DNA from: Pelomonas candidula | GTDB taxonomy: Bacteria; Pseudomonadota; Gammaproteobacteria; Burkholderiales; Burkholderiaceae_C | Reading direction: 5' to 3' | NCBI RefSeq assembly: GCF_043555985.1 | Contig: NZ_JBIGIC010000007.1 | Location: 1-64,000 of the forward strand | DNA: 64,000 nt | In this document: positions 15,252 to 22,924 of the stretch, one piece after another | Layout: every line of letters begins with the position of its first letter | How positions within the stretch are numbered: the first letter of the stretch is position 1 | Program-made: the position numbers and the translations under genes | Notes under the pieces: model-generated | The model's database searches: none | The model's input: only the letters and a program-made list of their open reading frames with translations | What the model was told of the DNA's origin: nothing

Positions 15252-16142
15252 ATGGAATTGGAACCGAACATCCCCGAAGCAGCCCGGCCGGACGCCACGA
15301 CGTGGAGCCAAGACCGTCGGTTCAAGTTCATCGACTACCGGCTGAGGTGGGAGGGGCGGCTCAGGCGCGCCGACCTGACGGAGTTCTTCAGCATCTCCCT
15401 GCCGCAAGCCTCGGCCGACTTGGCCAAATACGACGAGGCCGCACCGGAGAACATGAAGTACGACCTCAGCCAGAAGTGCTACGTGCGCGGGCCTGAATTC
15501 AAGGCCAGGTACGGCCGCAGCTCACCGCAGATGTATCTGAGCGAACTGGCTGCGCTGAGCACCGGCATCCTCGAGCGCAGCGCGACTTTCCTAGGCTGGA
15601 CTCCGCCCGTCGGCTTGGCCCCGGCGCCTGTGCGGACCTTCGACGGGGACGTGCTGGCCGCGCTGCTCGGCGCGATACGCGAGCAGTTGTCCATGGAAGT
15701 CGAGTACCAAAGCATGGACCCGGCGGCTCATTCGACAAGAGAGGTCTCGCCGACCGCGCTGGCGTACGACGGTACGCGGTGGCATTTGCGAGCGTATTGC
15801 CACTTTGAGTCGCGATTTCGGGATTTCGTCCTCGGACGTCTTCTAAGCGCGAAAGCGAAAGAGAAGAGCCCGTGGACGGCGAACCAGGACCAAGCCTGGA
15901 ATACCTTAGTGATGCTGCACGTGGCGCCGGCCTCGGAGATGAACGACACGGCGCGCAAGGCGGTGGAGTTGGAGTTCGGGATGCTCAATGGACAACTGCG
16001 CATCGAGGTCAGGCAGGCGCTCCTATTTCACACGCTGCGCCGGTTGCGCCTGGAGAGCTCGGACGTCGGGACAGCAGCGAGCCCGAATCGACTCGTGCTC
16101 CTGAATCGGGACGAGGTAGAGGCGCATCTGGATGCGCAATGA
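15252..16142 (+). CDS. WYL-domain transcriptional regulator, BrxR/CapW type
   Basis: A 296-aa regulator, divergent from the MBL/E2-E1-JAB operon. The N-terminal ~20-85 region is a winged helix (RRADLTEFFSISLPQASADL, then the MKYDLSQKCYV wing) closely matching BrxR/CapW-type proteins. The WYL domain spans ~130-200, its signature reading RWHLRAYC (W167-H168-L169, with His in place of Tyr). The C-terminal ~215-296 fits the dimerising WCX domain. BrxR and CapW repress BREX and CBASS operons and are thought to release DNA on sensing a ligand through the WYL pocket, so this protein probably represses the neighbouring operon through the palindrome at 15225-15239. Its stop lies just before the preferred start of the membrane protein gene. 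Confidence 0.85.
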   Translation: MELEPNIPEAARPDATTWSQDRRFKFIDYRLRWEGRLRRADLTEFFSISLPQASADLAKYDEAAPENMKYDLSQKCYVRGPEFKARYGRSSPQMYLSELAALSTGILERSATFLGWTPPVGLAPAPVRTFDGDVLAALLGAIREQLSMEVEYQSMDPAAHSTREVSPTALAYDGTRWHLRAYCHFESRFRDFVLGRLLSAKAKEKSPWTANQDQAWNTLVMLHVAPASEMNDTARKAVELEFGMLNGQLRIEVRQALLFHTLRRLRLESSDVGTAASPNRLVLLNRDEVEAHLDAQ

Positions 16143-16158
16143 TCAATGGAGAAAGAAA

Positions 16159-16989
16159 GTGGCGACAGATAAAAACTCGGGTGTAAGGCTCAATGAGCTC
16201 GTGGACATGTTCCGTGACCCTTACGAGCGCAAGGCGCGGGCATTCCCGGGCCTACTGATGGTGCTGCCAATCTTGGTCGCCGTCGCGTCGACATGGGGAA
16301 CCAGGCATCCCATCATCACCGGCGTCGTTGGCATGCTCGTATCCTGCGGAGCAATCTTCGCGCTGGGCAACCTGGCGCGTGACCTGGGCAAGGAAAAGCA
16401 AGAGAAGCTTGTCCAGGGCTGGGGTGGCTTGCCGACCACGTGGATGCTGCGGCACAGGGACAGGTCACTCGAGGGGGGCATCAAGACTGTCTATCACCAG
16501 CTCATTACCCAGAAGCTGGGCCTGAAGATGCCCACAGCGCAGGAGGAGCTGGCTGACCCGCAGGCTGCGGACGACGCGTACGGTACCGCGGCGCGAATGC
16601 TGCGTGACCTGACCCGCGGCAAGGAGTACAGCCTGCTGCTCAAGGAGAACATCTCGTATGGATTCCGGCGCAACATGTACGGCGCGCGCAAGCTCGGGTG
16701 GGCCATCAGCTTCGCCGGCATCCTCATTGGGATCGTCCTCAGCGGCTCGGTTTCCACACGGCCCTGGGACATCGACGCCACAAAGTTCATGGATCTGCCA
16801 GTCTCCTCGGCGCTCACGCTTGGCGTCTCCTCGGCGATGTTCGTGGCCTGGTTTTACTTCGGGTCAGCGGCGGTGCGACGAATGGGCATCGCGTACTCCG
16901 AGCGCCTGCTGGAGGCGCTGCGCACGATTCCCGGTCCCACGGCTGCGCGCAAGAAGGCGGCGCCCAAGAAGGACCCCCAGCCGAGTTGA
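16159..16989 (+). CDS. Four-helix membrane protein of the cargo module
   Basis: A 276-aa protein of unknown family with four predicted transmembrane helices: ~29-46, 51-73, 180-197 and 215-238. A cytoplasmic-type middle (~75-178) is rich in charged residues and contains a LRDLTRGKEYSLLLKENISYGFRRN segment before the third helix. The C terminus is Lys/Pro-rich. The GTG at 16159 is chosen because GGAGA sits 7 bases upstream; an in-frame ATG at 16132 would overlap the WYL gene. Co-transcription with the WYL regulator and position in a defence-like island suggest a membrane-acting effector or anchor, but this is context only. It is followed after 3 bp by a broken metallo-beta-lactamase-like gene. 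Confidence 0.75.
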   Translation: MATDKNSGVRLNELVDMFRDPYERKARAFPGLLMVLPILVAVASTWGTRHPIITGVVGMLVSCGAIFALGNLARDLGKEKQEKLVQGWGGLPTTWMLRHRDRSLEGGIKTVYHQLITQKLGLKMPTAQEELADPQAADDAYGTAARMLRDLTRGKEYSLLLKENISYGFRRNMYGARKLGWAISFAGILIGIVLSGSVSTRPWDIDATKFMDLPVSSALTLGVSSAMFVAWFYFGSAAVRRMGIAYSERLLEALRTIPGPTAARKKAAPKKDPQPS

Positions 16990-16992
16990 ACG

Positions 16993-17252
16993 GTGAGCAT
17001 TCAGCTGCGAGATGGAGGCCTGCAGGTCTTCGACGTCGACCACGGGCTGTGCGCCCTCCTGACGCTGCCTCGCGTCGGCGGCGGCGCCTACCGGGTGATG
17101 ATTGACTGCGGGCACGCTGTCAACTGCAGCGGCGCGCCCTGGCACCCGGGCCAGCATCGGCAATCCTTGGGCGTCTAGCGCATCGGCCTGCTCATCTTCA
17201 CCAATTACGACGCCACCAGCCTGATGCTGTCGGAAGATGCGGCGCGCCACCC
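16993..17252 (+). pseudogene. Truncated metallo-beta-lactamase-like gene
   Basis: From the GTG at 16993 the frame reads LQVFDVDHGLCALL, then YRVMIDCGH, the opening strands of a ComEC-like metallo-beta-lactamase. An in-frame TAG at 17176-17178 (probably a former CAG) follows WHPGQHRQSLGV, after which the same frame continues RIGLLIFTNYDA, the strand that should lead into the metal motif, but D-H is missing. Similarity then ends where the convergent tniQ1 coding sequence begins at 17253. The gene is therefore broken by a stop and by loss of its 3' two-thirds. It differs from the intact MBL at 13974-15167, so a second enzyme once accompanied the membrane protein. Confidence 0.65.
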
Positions 17253-18650
17253 TCAGCCTTCGATCCCGGATTTACAAGAGCGCTTCGTCGCGCCGCTCAG
17301 GCTTGCTATGACCTGCCAAGATTCGCTCGCGGATTTCGCTTGGTGCGGCGACAAGGGCTGAACGCGCGGCTTCCCAGCACTCCGACAAGATGTCGTGGCG
17401 TCCATCTCCCGCAGTACGCCGACAAATCCAGCGCCGGCCTGCCGGATCGCCGCCTCCAGGGTCTCCGCAGAGATACCTCCGATCCTCGCAGCTTCTTCGA
17501 GTCGCATGCCCGATACGAAAAAGGCAAACAGTGCTCGCCGAATGGGCCCCCACCCCCGCTCTTTCAGATCCGGCAATCCGAGTTGCTGAAGCCGTTTTGC
17601 TGCGCTTTGGGGCGTGACCGAAATCTGTCGCGCTACCTCCCGATAGACGCCGCCGTGAACAAGATATGCGGAACGATAGACCTCATCACTGACCTTGGAT
17701 CTTCGACCACCGGACGCGATGACCATTCCCTGCTGCATCCCAGTCGCAATGTCCGTAAGCGCCTCGTCGGCACTGTCATACAAGACGCTGCAGGCCAGCG
17801 CATAGACGGTCGCCGGCGCCGATGAATTTGGCAGATATAGGACCCCGTCCATCTGCACCAGCTGAGCTTCTGGAGCCTTGGCGACAAGTTCCGGAAACAC
17901 AGTCGACAACCAGTCGTGTGGAAACCCATCTCTCACAACATCACTCAACAGTCTTGCACCCCGTGGCGGCTTACTACTTGAGTAGGTAAGCAGCCCATGC
18001 GCGCGTGCTTTCTGTCGAAGGCGAGCGCTGACATGAGGCACGGGATACGGTCGATGCGTATCCATCAGGCCATCAATGATGGCGTGGAAGCGTCGGACGA
18101 CCTTGTGCTCGTTCAATTCGTTGAACCATTCGGCGCCCACTTCACGGCTATCGCCAACCCATTGCGACGTTGGCCAGAGCAGCGCATCCTCGGCGTCGGC
18201 ATACCTCAGAGGAGTTCGGTGCCTGGCGCACCAAAGAACGCCGGGCAACTGATGCTCTCGATGCCAATAGCTGATGCCAAACCTGTCTACGTCGGCACGA
18301 ACACAGTCTGCACAGAGATACGGGATCGGCCGGATCAGCCTTTGACCGCTGAGGAACAGCACGCCTTGGCTTCCAGGGGCCCCATGCGCCAGATCCGGAA
18401 GATATGAGGTGATGCTTCGTCGCAGCGGAATCAGTGTGTGTTGGCACACAAAGTTCTCGGGACCCATCCGAGCTGCCATGCTCAGTAGCTCGGTCACGGT
18501 GACCTTTCTACGGTCCCGTTCCGCGACACCCAAGAAGCTGGCCAGCCGTTCGATCATGTCCTTCTCGCCGGCAACCCCGTTCATCCGCATCAGGCGCCCG
18601 AGGAATGATCGACTCAGTTCATCGGGAAGCGGAGCGGAGATCGCGAGCAT
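17253..18650 (-). CDS. tniQ: TniQ-family target-selection protein 1 (shorter TniQ)
   Basis: A 465-aa TniQ-family protein. Residues 1-25 (PLPDELSRSFLGRLMRMNG) are the family's typical opening. A zinc site follows: C113-x2-C116 (YLCADC), then C141-x2-H144 (WCARH) after the conserved YWHREHQLPGV. The C-terminal third has one or two HTH-like stretches (VYREVARQISVTPQSAAKRL and LEEAARIGGISAETLEAAI). TniQ proteins link a target DNA or guide complex to TnsC. The ATG has an AAAGGG site and lies 15 bp after the xre stop codon, so it is co-transcribed with xre. Being shorter than the second TniQ, it may serve a different target class. The last ~45 residues, overlapping the junction with the pseudogene, look low in constraint. 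Confidence 0.87.
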   Translation of the reverse strand: MLAISAPLPDELSRSFLGRLMRMNGVAGEKDMIERLASFLGVAERDRRKVTVTELLSMAARMGPENFVCQHTLIPLRRSITSYLPDLAHGAPGSQGVLFLSGQRLIRPIPYLCADCVRADVDRFGISYWHREHQLPGVLWCARHRTPLRYADAEDALLWPTSQWVGDSREVGAEWFNELNEHKVVRRFHAIIDGLMDTHRPYPVPHVSARLRQKARAHGLLTYSSSKPPRGARLLSDVVRDGFPHDWLSTVFPELVAKAPEAQLVQMDGVLYLPNSSAPATVYALACSVLYDSADEALTDIATGMQQGMVIASGGRRSKVSDEVYRSAYLVHGGVYREVARQISVTPQSAAKRLQQLGLPDLKERGWGPIRRALFAFFVSGMRLEEAARIGGISAETLEAAIRQAGAGFVGVLREMDATTSCRSAGKPRVQPLSPHQAKSASESWQVIASLSGATKRSCKSGIEG

Positions 18651-18665
18651 GCTTGCCCTTTCGAG

Positions 18666-19007
18666 TTAGCGGGGCGACTTGCTTGAGCCCAGCACGGACA
18701 GGGAACGGATGACGGCAGCCAAGGCTCGAGAGTGCGCGGCGCTGCCATCCCAGGTCTGCGCCAAGGCACTCAACAACTCTTCGTTGTTGCGGACAGCTTC
18801 AACCGACACGCCAAGCTCGATCGAATCTGCATAGTTGCATATTTCGTCAATCAACTTGGTGCGTCGAACAATTTGACCGGCAAGAACCCGGCTGACCTGA
18901 GACTGGCTCGCGTCAACGGCTCCAGCAATATCAGATTGCGTCAGGCCGAGATCTTTGAAGAGCTGAGCCGCACGCAGCACTCGGGCCTGCAAGGATTCAG
19001 ACGACAT
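18666..19007 (-). CDS. Xre-family HTH regulator between the two tniQ genes
   Basis: A 113-aa protein from the ATG at 19007 (MSSESLQARVL). Its N-terminal half is a helix-turn-helix of Xre/Cro type (FKDLGLTQSDIAGAVDASQSQVSRVLAG), and the remainder is helical. It lies between tniQ2 (51 bp upstream) and tniQ1 (15 bp downstream) on the same strand. An inverted repeat at 19025-19038 directly upstream of its start, and an exact 13-bp copy inside the gene (18828-18840), look like its own operators. Xre-type repressors are known to control guide or targeting genes in CRISPR-associated Tn7-like elements; a similar role for tniQ1 here is inferred. Confidence 0.8.
   Translation of the reverse strand: MSSESLQARVLRAAQLFKDLGLTQSDIAGAVDASQSQVSRVLAGQIVRRTKLIDEICNYADSIELGVSVEAVRNNEELLSALAQTWDGSAAHSRALAAVIRSLSVLGSSKSPR
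18828..18840. promoter_or_regulatory. Intragenic copy of the xre operator motif
   Basis: TGCATAGTTGCAT occurs inside xre and again at 19026-19038 upstream of it, identical over 13 bp. As the two copies are 198 bp apart (about 19 helical turns), a bound repressor could loop or form a roadblock. Confidence 0.4.
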
Positions 19008-19024
19008 GATGCAAGAATATTTAT

Positions 19025-19038
19025 ATGCATAGTTGCAT
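19025..19038. promoter_or_regulatory. Palindromic operator candidate upstream of xre
   Basis: ATGCA-TAGT-TGCAT is a perfect 5-4-5 inverted repeat 17 bp before the xre ATG, in an AT-rich spacer between tniQ2 and xre. Position and symmetry fit autoregulation by the encoded HTH protein. Confidence 0.5.
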
Positions 19039-19058
19039 GTCAAGGAAAGCGGTCGCAG

Positions 19059-20843
19059 TTATGAATCCGGCCCGCTGTCGGCGGAGCCGTGGCAGGTTGC
19101 AGCTGCGATGGCCTGTCGGGTCAAGGGGAGGCGACCCAGATGCCGGAGCTTGGGTCTCAGCTCCGGCATGGCTTGGATGAGGTGCCACGTGCGCAGCGGC
19201 TGATCGCCCCAAGTTGTTCGGGCGACTTTGACCGCTTGCTCCACTGCAGTGCTGAGCTCAAGATCGCGCGCAAGCCAATCGACCTGAGAGATGGCACCGC
19301 GACGCAGCCGGTGGGGTTTGTGTTGATCGAGCCACGCCCTGTCATTTCTGTAGAGCCAGGCATAGATGGCGGGCTCCTTGGCCCTCGCACGCTTGAGGTC
19401 CATCGCCTGATCCGAGGCGAGCAGTTCCGTCCAACGACGTCTTGAGGTAGTCCTCGCCGCATCCAATTTCGCCTCACGCCACCGCTCGTGCAGGCCGGGG
19501 ACGGTACGAAGCAAGGTCGTGACGGTGGTGACCGAGACCTTCCAGCGAGATGCCGCGTCGGCTTTGGAGGCGCCCTGTTGAAGCGCGGTAATGAGCTTGG
19601 GCCGCACATCGTTCTTGAGCAGCTTGGGCCGCCGGCCAGCTTCAATGCCAATTTGAGCTGCCCAGACCATCACGGTCTGCGTATCAACATCAAGAGCGCG
19701 CGCGGCCGCTCGCATTGACATCGTGCCATCGCGGATCGATGCCATCACCTCGGTGCGCCGCGACGATGGCAGCGAAGCGCCTGCAATGCACGTTTGTGCT
19801 TCACCGAAGGCGGGGGCTGACGGAACCACAGGCGCTGCCAAGCGGGCGAACAGGTCAGAGGACGCGCCGATCAACCAGTCGATCATCACCAGATGACGTA
19901 AGGGATGCGTGCCGCTGCGCAGGGGCGCCAACAATCTCGCGAGCTGGGCCTTGGCTTGATCGATGTTTTCGGGGAGGGCCGCGAGCTCCAAGACTGCCCG
20001 CAGTGGCCGCACATGCTGCAGGAACGCCCCCGCTGCAGCGGTGAGGGCAATGCGGCCGCTGGCGAGCATGAGCCCACGCTCTGAAAGGGTGTTCCGATAG
20101 TGGTGCTGCAAAGTCTCCGAGTCCAGGCGGATGGTTGGTCGACGATCAACGACTTCGCCGACAAGAAGGGCAAAGCGTGCAAGGCTTGCTCTGACTTCCG
20201 TATCACGCGGTGCGATCAGCGTAGGCGTGCAACATAGGCGTGGGTCAGGCAGAACCCACTGGAATCGACTCACGCCATTCGACTTCGTCGATGACTCCAT
20301 GAGGTATTCGCCGTGTCTTGGGCAGACCCAAACGCCTGGGTATTGGTGATCCATGCGCCACCAGACCCAACCTGTCTGATCACGGTCCTCCTCAATGCAC
20401 GCTAGGCAAGTCTTGAGAGGGTGATGGGCTCTGAACCGACTCGTCAGCAACCCCAAGCGGAATTTGAGGTGAGCCACGGACGGTCCACCCATGGCAGAGA
20501 CGCAGTCTTGCTCTCGAGACTCGGTCAAGAAGGGGTGGTAATAGCGCAGGAGTGTTCGCTCAAGGCTGATCGAACCGACGTCTCCCAGACGCCCTCCAGT
20601 GGCTTGCACAAGGTGGTTCAGGCCACCTGCGAAGTCATGCTGGTGGCCAAGACCTTTGTGACCAAAAAAGAGTTGGGCCGTTTGCCCGGCAAGCCGATGC
20701 CCCCACATGCGGTGATGGCGGCTAACAAGGCTGAACAGCGTCTCTCCGGGCTGCCATCGAAGCAGTTCGCGCACCGGCCCGCCATCGCCCGTAACACGGG
20801 CGTGGTTGTGCACGCAAACCGGCAATTCGTCGCCAGGCCGCAT
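19059..20843 (-). CDS. tnsD: TnsD/TniQ-family protein 2, probable glmS target selector
   Basis: A 594-aa TniQ-family protein, longer than TniQ1 as expected for TnsD proteins that bind a fixed chromosomal site. The conserved opening WQPGETLFSLVSRHHRMWG is at 30-48. The zinc site is C146-x2-C149 (KTCLAC) plus C174-x2-H177 (WVCPRHG) after MDHQYPG. The C-terminal ~250 residues hold HTH-like stretches (TMSMRAAARALDVDTQTVMVW; ASKADAASRWKVSVTTVTTLL) expected to read DNA. Tn7 TnsD binds the 3' end of glmS and directs insertion just past it; this gene lies next to that site at the element's end. Its promoter must overlap the TnsB-type repeats 15-54 bp upstream, so transposase binding could repress it. 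Confidence 0.87.
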   Translation of the reverse strand: MRPGDELPVCVHNHARVTGDGGPVRELLRWQPGETLFSLVSRHHRMWGHRLAGQTAQLFFGHKGLGHQHDFAGGLNHLVQATGGRLGDVGSISLERTLLRYYHPFLTESREQDCVSAMGGPSVAHLKFRLGLLTSRFRAHHPLKTCLACIEEDRDQTGWVWWRMDHQYPGVWVCPRHGEYLMESSTKSNGVSRFQWVLPDPRLCCTPTLIAPRDTEVRASLARFALLVGEVVDRRPTIRLDSETLQHHYRNTLSERGLMLASGRIALTAAAGAFLQHVRPLRAVLELAALPENIDQAKAQLARLLAPLRSGTHPLRHLVMIDWLIGASSDLFARLAAPVVPSAPAFGEAQTCIAGASLPSSRRTEVMASIRDGTMSMRAAARALDVDTQTVMVWAAQIGIEAGRRPKLLKNDVRPKLITALQQGASKADAASRWKVSVTTVTTLLRTVPGLHERWREAKLDAARTTSRRRWTELLASDQAMDLKRARAKEPAIYAWLYRNDRAWLDQHKPHRLRRGAISQVDWLARDLELSTAVEQAVKVARTTWGDQPLRTWHLIQAMPELRPKLRHLGRLPLTRQAIAAATCHGSADSGPDS

Positions 20844-20857
20844 AAATGCTAGGCCTT

Positions 20858-20897
20858 TGTTTACGACTCTAATTGCCTGTTTACGACTTTAATTGCC
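20858..20897. repeat. Two abutting TnsB-type end repeats
   Basis: TGTTTACGACTCTAATTGCC (20858-20877) and TGTTTACGACTTTAATTGCC (20878-20897) are direct repeats differing at one base. Reverse-complemented, GGCAATTAAAGTCGTAAACA closely resembles the Tn7 TnsB site (GACAATAAAGTCTTAAACT, from memory). They mark the glmS-side transposon end. Confidence 0.85.
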
Positions 20898-20927
20898 AAG
20901 AACACTTTGATGGGCCTCCGGACGATC
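20898..20927. other. Transposon terminus and attTn7-like insertion point
   Basis: The element probably ends with ACA at 20902-20904 (TGTTC on the opposite strand, as Tn7 ends begin TGT). The next five bases, CTTTG (20905-20909), would be the target duplication. The terminus is 23 bp beyond the glmS stop codon, matching attTn7. The partner copy of CTTTG at the far end is not in the window. Confidence 0.75.
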
Positions 20928-22787
20928 TCACTCAACCGTGACGGACTTCGCCAGGTTGCGGGGCTTGTCGACATCGGTGCCGCGCGCGCACGCCGTGTGA
21001 TACGCCAGCAGCTGCAGCGGCACGACGTGCAGGATGGGTGACAGCGCGCCGTAGTGCTCGGGCATGCGGATGACGTGCAGGCCGGCTTCGCTCTCGATGG
21101 CCGTGTCGCCGTCGGCGAAGACGTAGAGCTGGCCGCCGCGGGCACGGACTTCCTGCATGTTGCTTTTGAGCTTTTCCAGCAGTGCGTCGTTGGGCGCGAC
21201 GGTCACCACCGGCATCTCGGCCGTCACCAACGCCAGCGGGCCGTGTTTCAGCTCGCCCGCGGCGTAGGCCTCGGCGTGGATGTAGGTGATCTCCTTGAGC
21301 TTGAGCGCACCTTCCATGGCGATGGGGTAGTGCAGGCCGCGTGCCAGGAAGAGGGCGTTTTCCTTGCGCGCGAATTCCTCGCTCCAGGCGATGACCTGCG
21401 GTTCCAGCGCCAGCACGGCCTGCACGGCCACGGGCAGGTGGCGCAGGTCCTTCAGGTGCCCGGCTTCATCGGCCTCACTCAGGTGGCCGCGTGTCTGCGC
21501 CAACGCCAGCGTCAGCAGGAACAGACCGACGAGCTGCGTCGTGAAGGCCTTGGTGGAAGCGACGCCGATCTCGGCGCCGGCGCGCGTGATGTAGGCCAGC
21601 TCGCACTCGCGCACCATCGCGCTGGTGGCCACGTTGCAGATGGTCAGCGTGTGCGGCATGCCCAGCGAGCGGGCGTGCTTCAGCGCGGCGATGGTGTCGG
21701 CCGTCTCGCCGCTCTGGCTGATCGTGACGACCAGCGTGCGCGGGTTCGGCACGCTGTCGCGGTAGCGGTATTCGCTGGCGATCTCGACCGACGTCGGGAT
21801 CTTGGCGATGCTCTCCAGCCAGTACTTGGCCGTGGAGCCGGAGTAGTAGCTGGTGCCGCAGGCCAGGATGAGGACGTTGTCGATTTCCTTGAAGACGCGG
21901 TAGGCGCCGTCGCCGAACAGCTCGGGGCTGATGCCGGTCACGGCGTCCAGCGTGTTGGCGATGGACGTGGGCTGCTCGAAGATTTCCTTCTGCATGTAGT
22001 GGCGGTAGGGGCCCAGCTCGGCGGCGCCGCTGTGGGCGTGCACGGTCTTGACCTCGCGCCGCACGGCGGCGTAGCGGCCGGTGGCGGTGTCCAGGCGGCT
22101 GATCCAGTAGCGGCCCAGCTGCAGGTCGACGACGTCGCCTTCCTCCAGGTAGACGATCTGGTCGGTCACACCGGCCAGCGCCATCGCGTCGGAGGCGACG
22201 AAGTTCTCCTGCTCGCCGACGCCCAGCACCAGCGGGGAGCCCTCGCGGGCGGCGACGACGCGGTGCGGCTCGTCGCGGCAGAACACGGCCACCGCGTAGG
22301 CGCCCTTCAGGCGCGGCAGGGCCTGCTGCACGGCGTCCAGCAGGTCGCCGCTGTAGAGGTGGTCGATGAGGTGGGCGATGACCTCGGTGTCGGTCTGGCT
22401 GTGGAACTGGTAGCCGCGTGCCTTCAGCTCGGCGCGCAGTTCGTCGTGGTTCTCGATGATCCCGTTGTGGACCAGCGCGATGCGGCCGACGCCACCGGTG
22501 TCGGCGTTCGGGCCGACGGAGAAGTGCGGGTGGGCGTTGTGCACGGCCGGTGCGCCATGCGTGGCCCAGCGGGTGTGGGCGATGCCGGTGCCGGCGGCGA
22601 TGCCGTCATGCTCGGCCTGGTGCTGCAGCTCGGCCACGCGCGACGTGGAGCGGGCGCGGCGCAGGGCGCCGTCCTGATGCACCGCAACTCCGCAGGAGTC
22701 GTAGCCGCGGTATTCCAGGCGCTTCAGGCCTTCGACGAGGATGGGAACGATGTTGCGCTGACTGACCGCGCCGACGATGCCGCACAT
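20928..22787 (-). CDS. glmS: Glutamine-fructose-6-phosphate aminotransferase (isomerizing)
   Basis: A 619-aa enzyme making glucosamine-6-phosphate from fructose-6-phosphate and glutamine, the first step toward UDP-GlcNAc for peptidoglycan and LPS. The start at 22787 is fixed by MCGIVGAV, because Cys2 becomes the N-terminal nucleophile of the glutaminase domain (~2-220). Two SIS isomerase domains follow, with ISQSGETADT in the first. The C-terminal PRNLAKSVTVE is the usual family ending. Its last codons are the recognition site for TnsD-type proteins. The coding sequence is intact despite the insertion 23 bp downstream, though its original terminator has probably been displaced. Confidence 0.97.
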   Translation of the reverse strand: MCGIVGAVSQRNIVPILVEGLKRLEYRGYDSCGVAVHQDGALRRARSTSRVAELQHQAEHDGIAAGTGIAHTRWATHGAPAVHNAHPHFSVGPNADTGGVGRIALVHNGIIENHDELRAELKARGYQFHSQTDTEVIAHLIDHLYSGDLLDAVQQALPRLKGAYAVAVFCRDEPHRVVAAREGSPLVLGVGEQENFVASDAMALAGVTDQIVYLEEGDVVDLQLGRYWISRLDTATGRYAAVRREVKTVHAHSGAAELGPYRHYMQKEIFEQPTSIANTLDAVTGISPELFGDGAYRVFKEIDNVLILACGTSYYSGSTAKYWLESIAKIPTSVEIASEYRYRDSVPNPRTLVVTISQSGETADTIAALKHARSLGMPHTLTICNVATSAMVRECELAYITRAGAEIGVASTKAFTTQLVGLFLLTLALAQTRGHLSEADEAGHLKDLRHLPVAVQAVLALEPQVIAWSEEFARKENALFLARGLHYPIAMEGALKLKEITYIHAEAYAAGELKHGPLALVTAEMPVVTVAPNDALLEKLKSNMQEVRARGGQLYVFADGDTAIESEAGLHVIRMPEHYGALSPILHVVPLQLLAYHTACARGTDVDKPRNLAKSVTVE

Positions 22788-22867
22788 GGGATGACTCCGT
22801 TTTTTGGGAATGGCGGGCATGCTAGGCATACGTGAACGGTAGATGCGTGCAAAATTCGACTGGATAT

Positions 22868-22909
22868 GAATGAATATTTCCTTTCATGTTGAAGGTGAAA
22901 TTTCCATTC
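22868..22909. promoter_or_regulatory. Inverted repeat in the glmS / Lrp-family divergent spacer
   Basis: GAATGAATATTTC (22868-22880) and GAAATTTCCATTC (22897-22909) pair in 11 of 13 positions, in the AT-rich 137-bp region between the two divergent genes and 15 bp before the regulator's ATG. This is a plausible binding site for the neighbouring Lrp/AsnC protein. Confidence 0.45.
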
Positions 22910-22924
22910 TAAAAATATCAATCT

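Noticed and set aside
11707..16989. Type II CBASS
   Set aside because: E2, E1 and JAB domains are present, but no CD-NTase gene or typical Cap effector is found in the island.
21054..22835. 593-codon open frame opposite glmS
   Set aside because: It is the antisense shadow of glmS in GC-rich DNA; its Val/Gly/Arg/Gln-rich composition has no domain.
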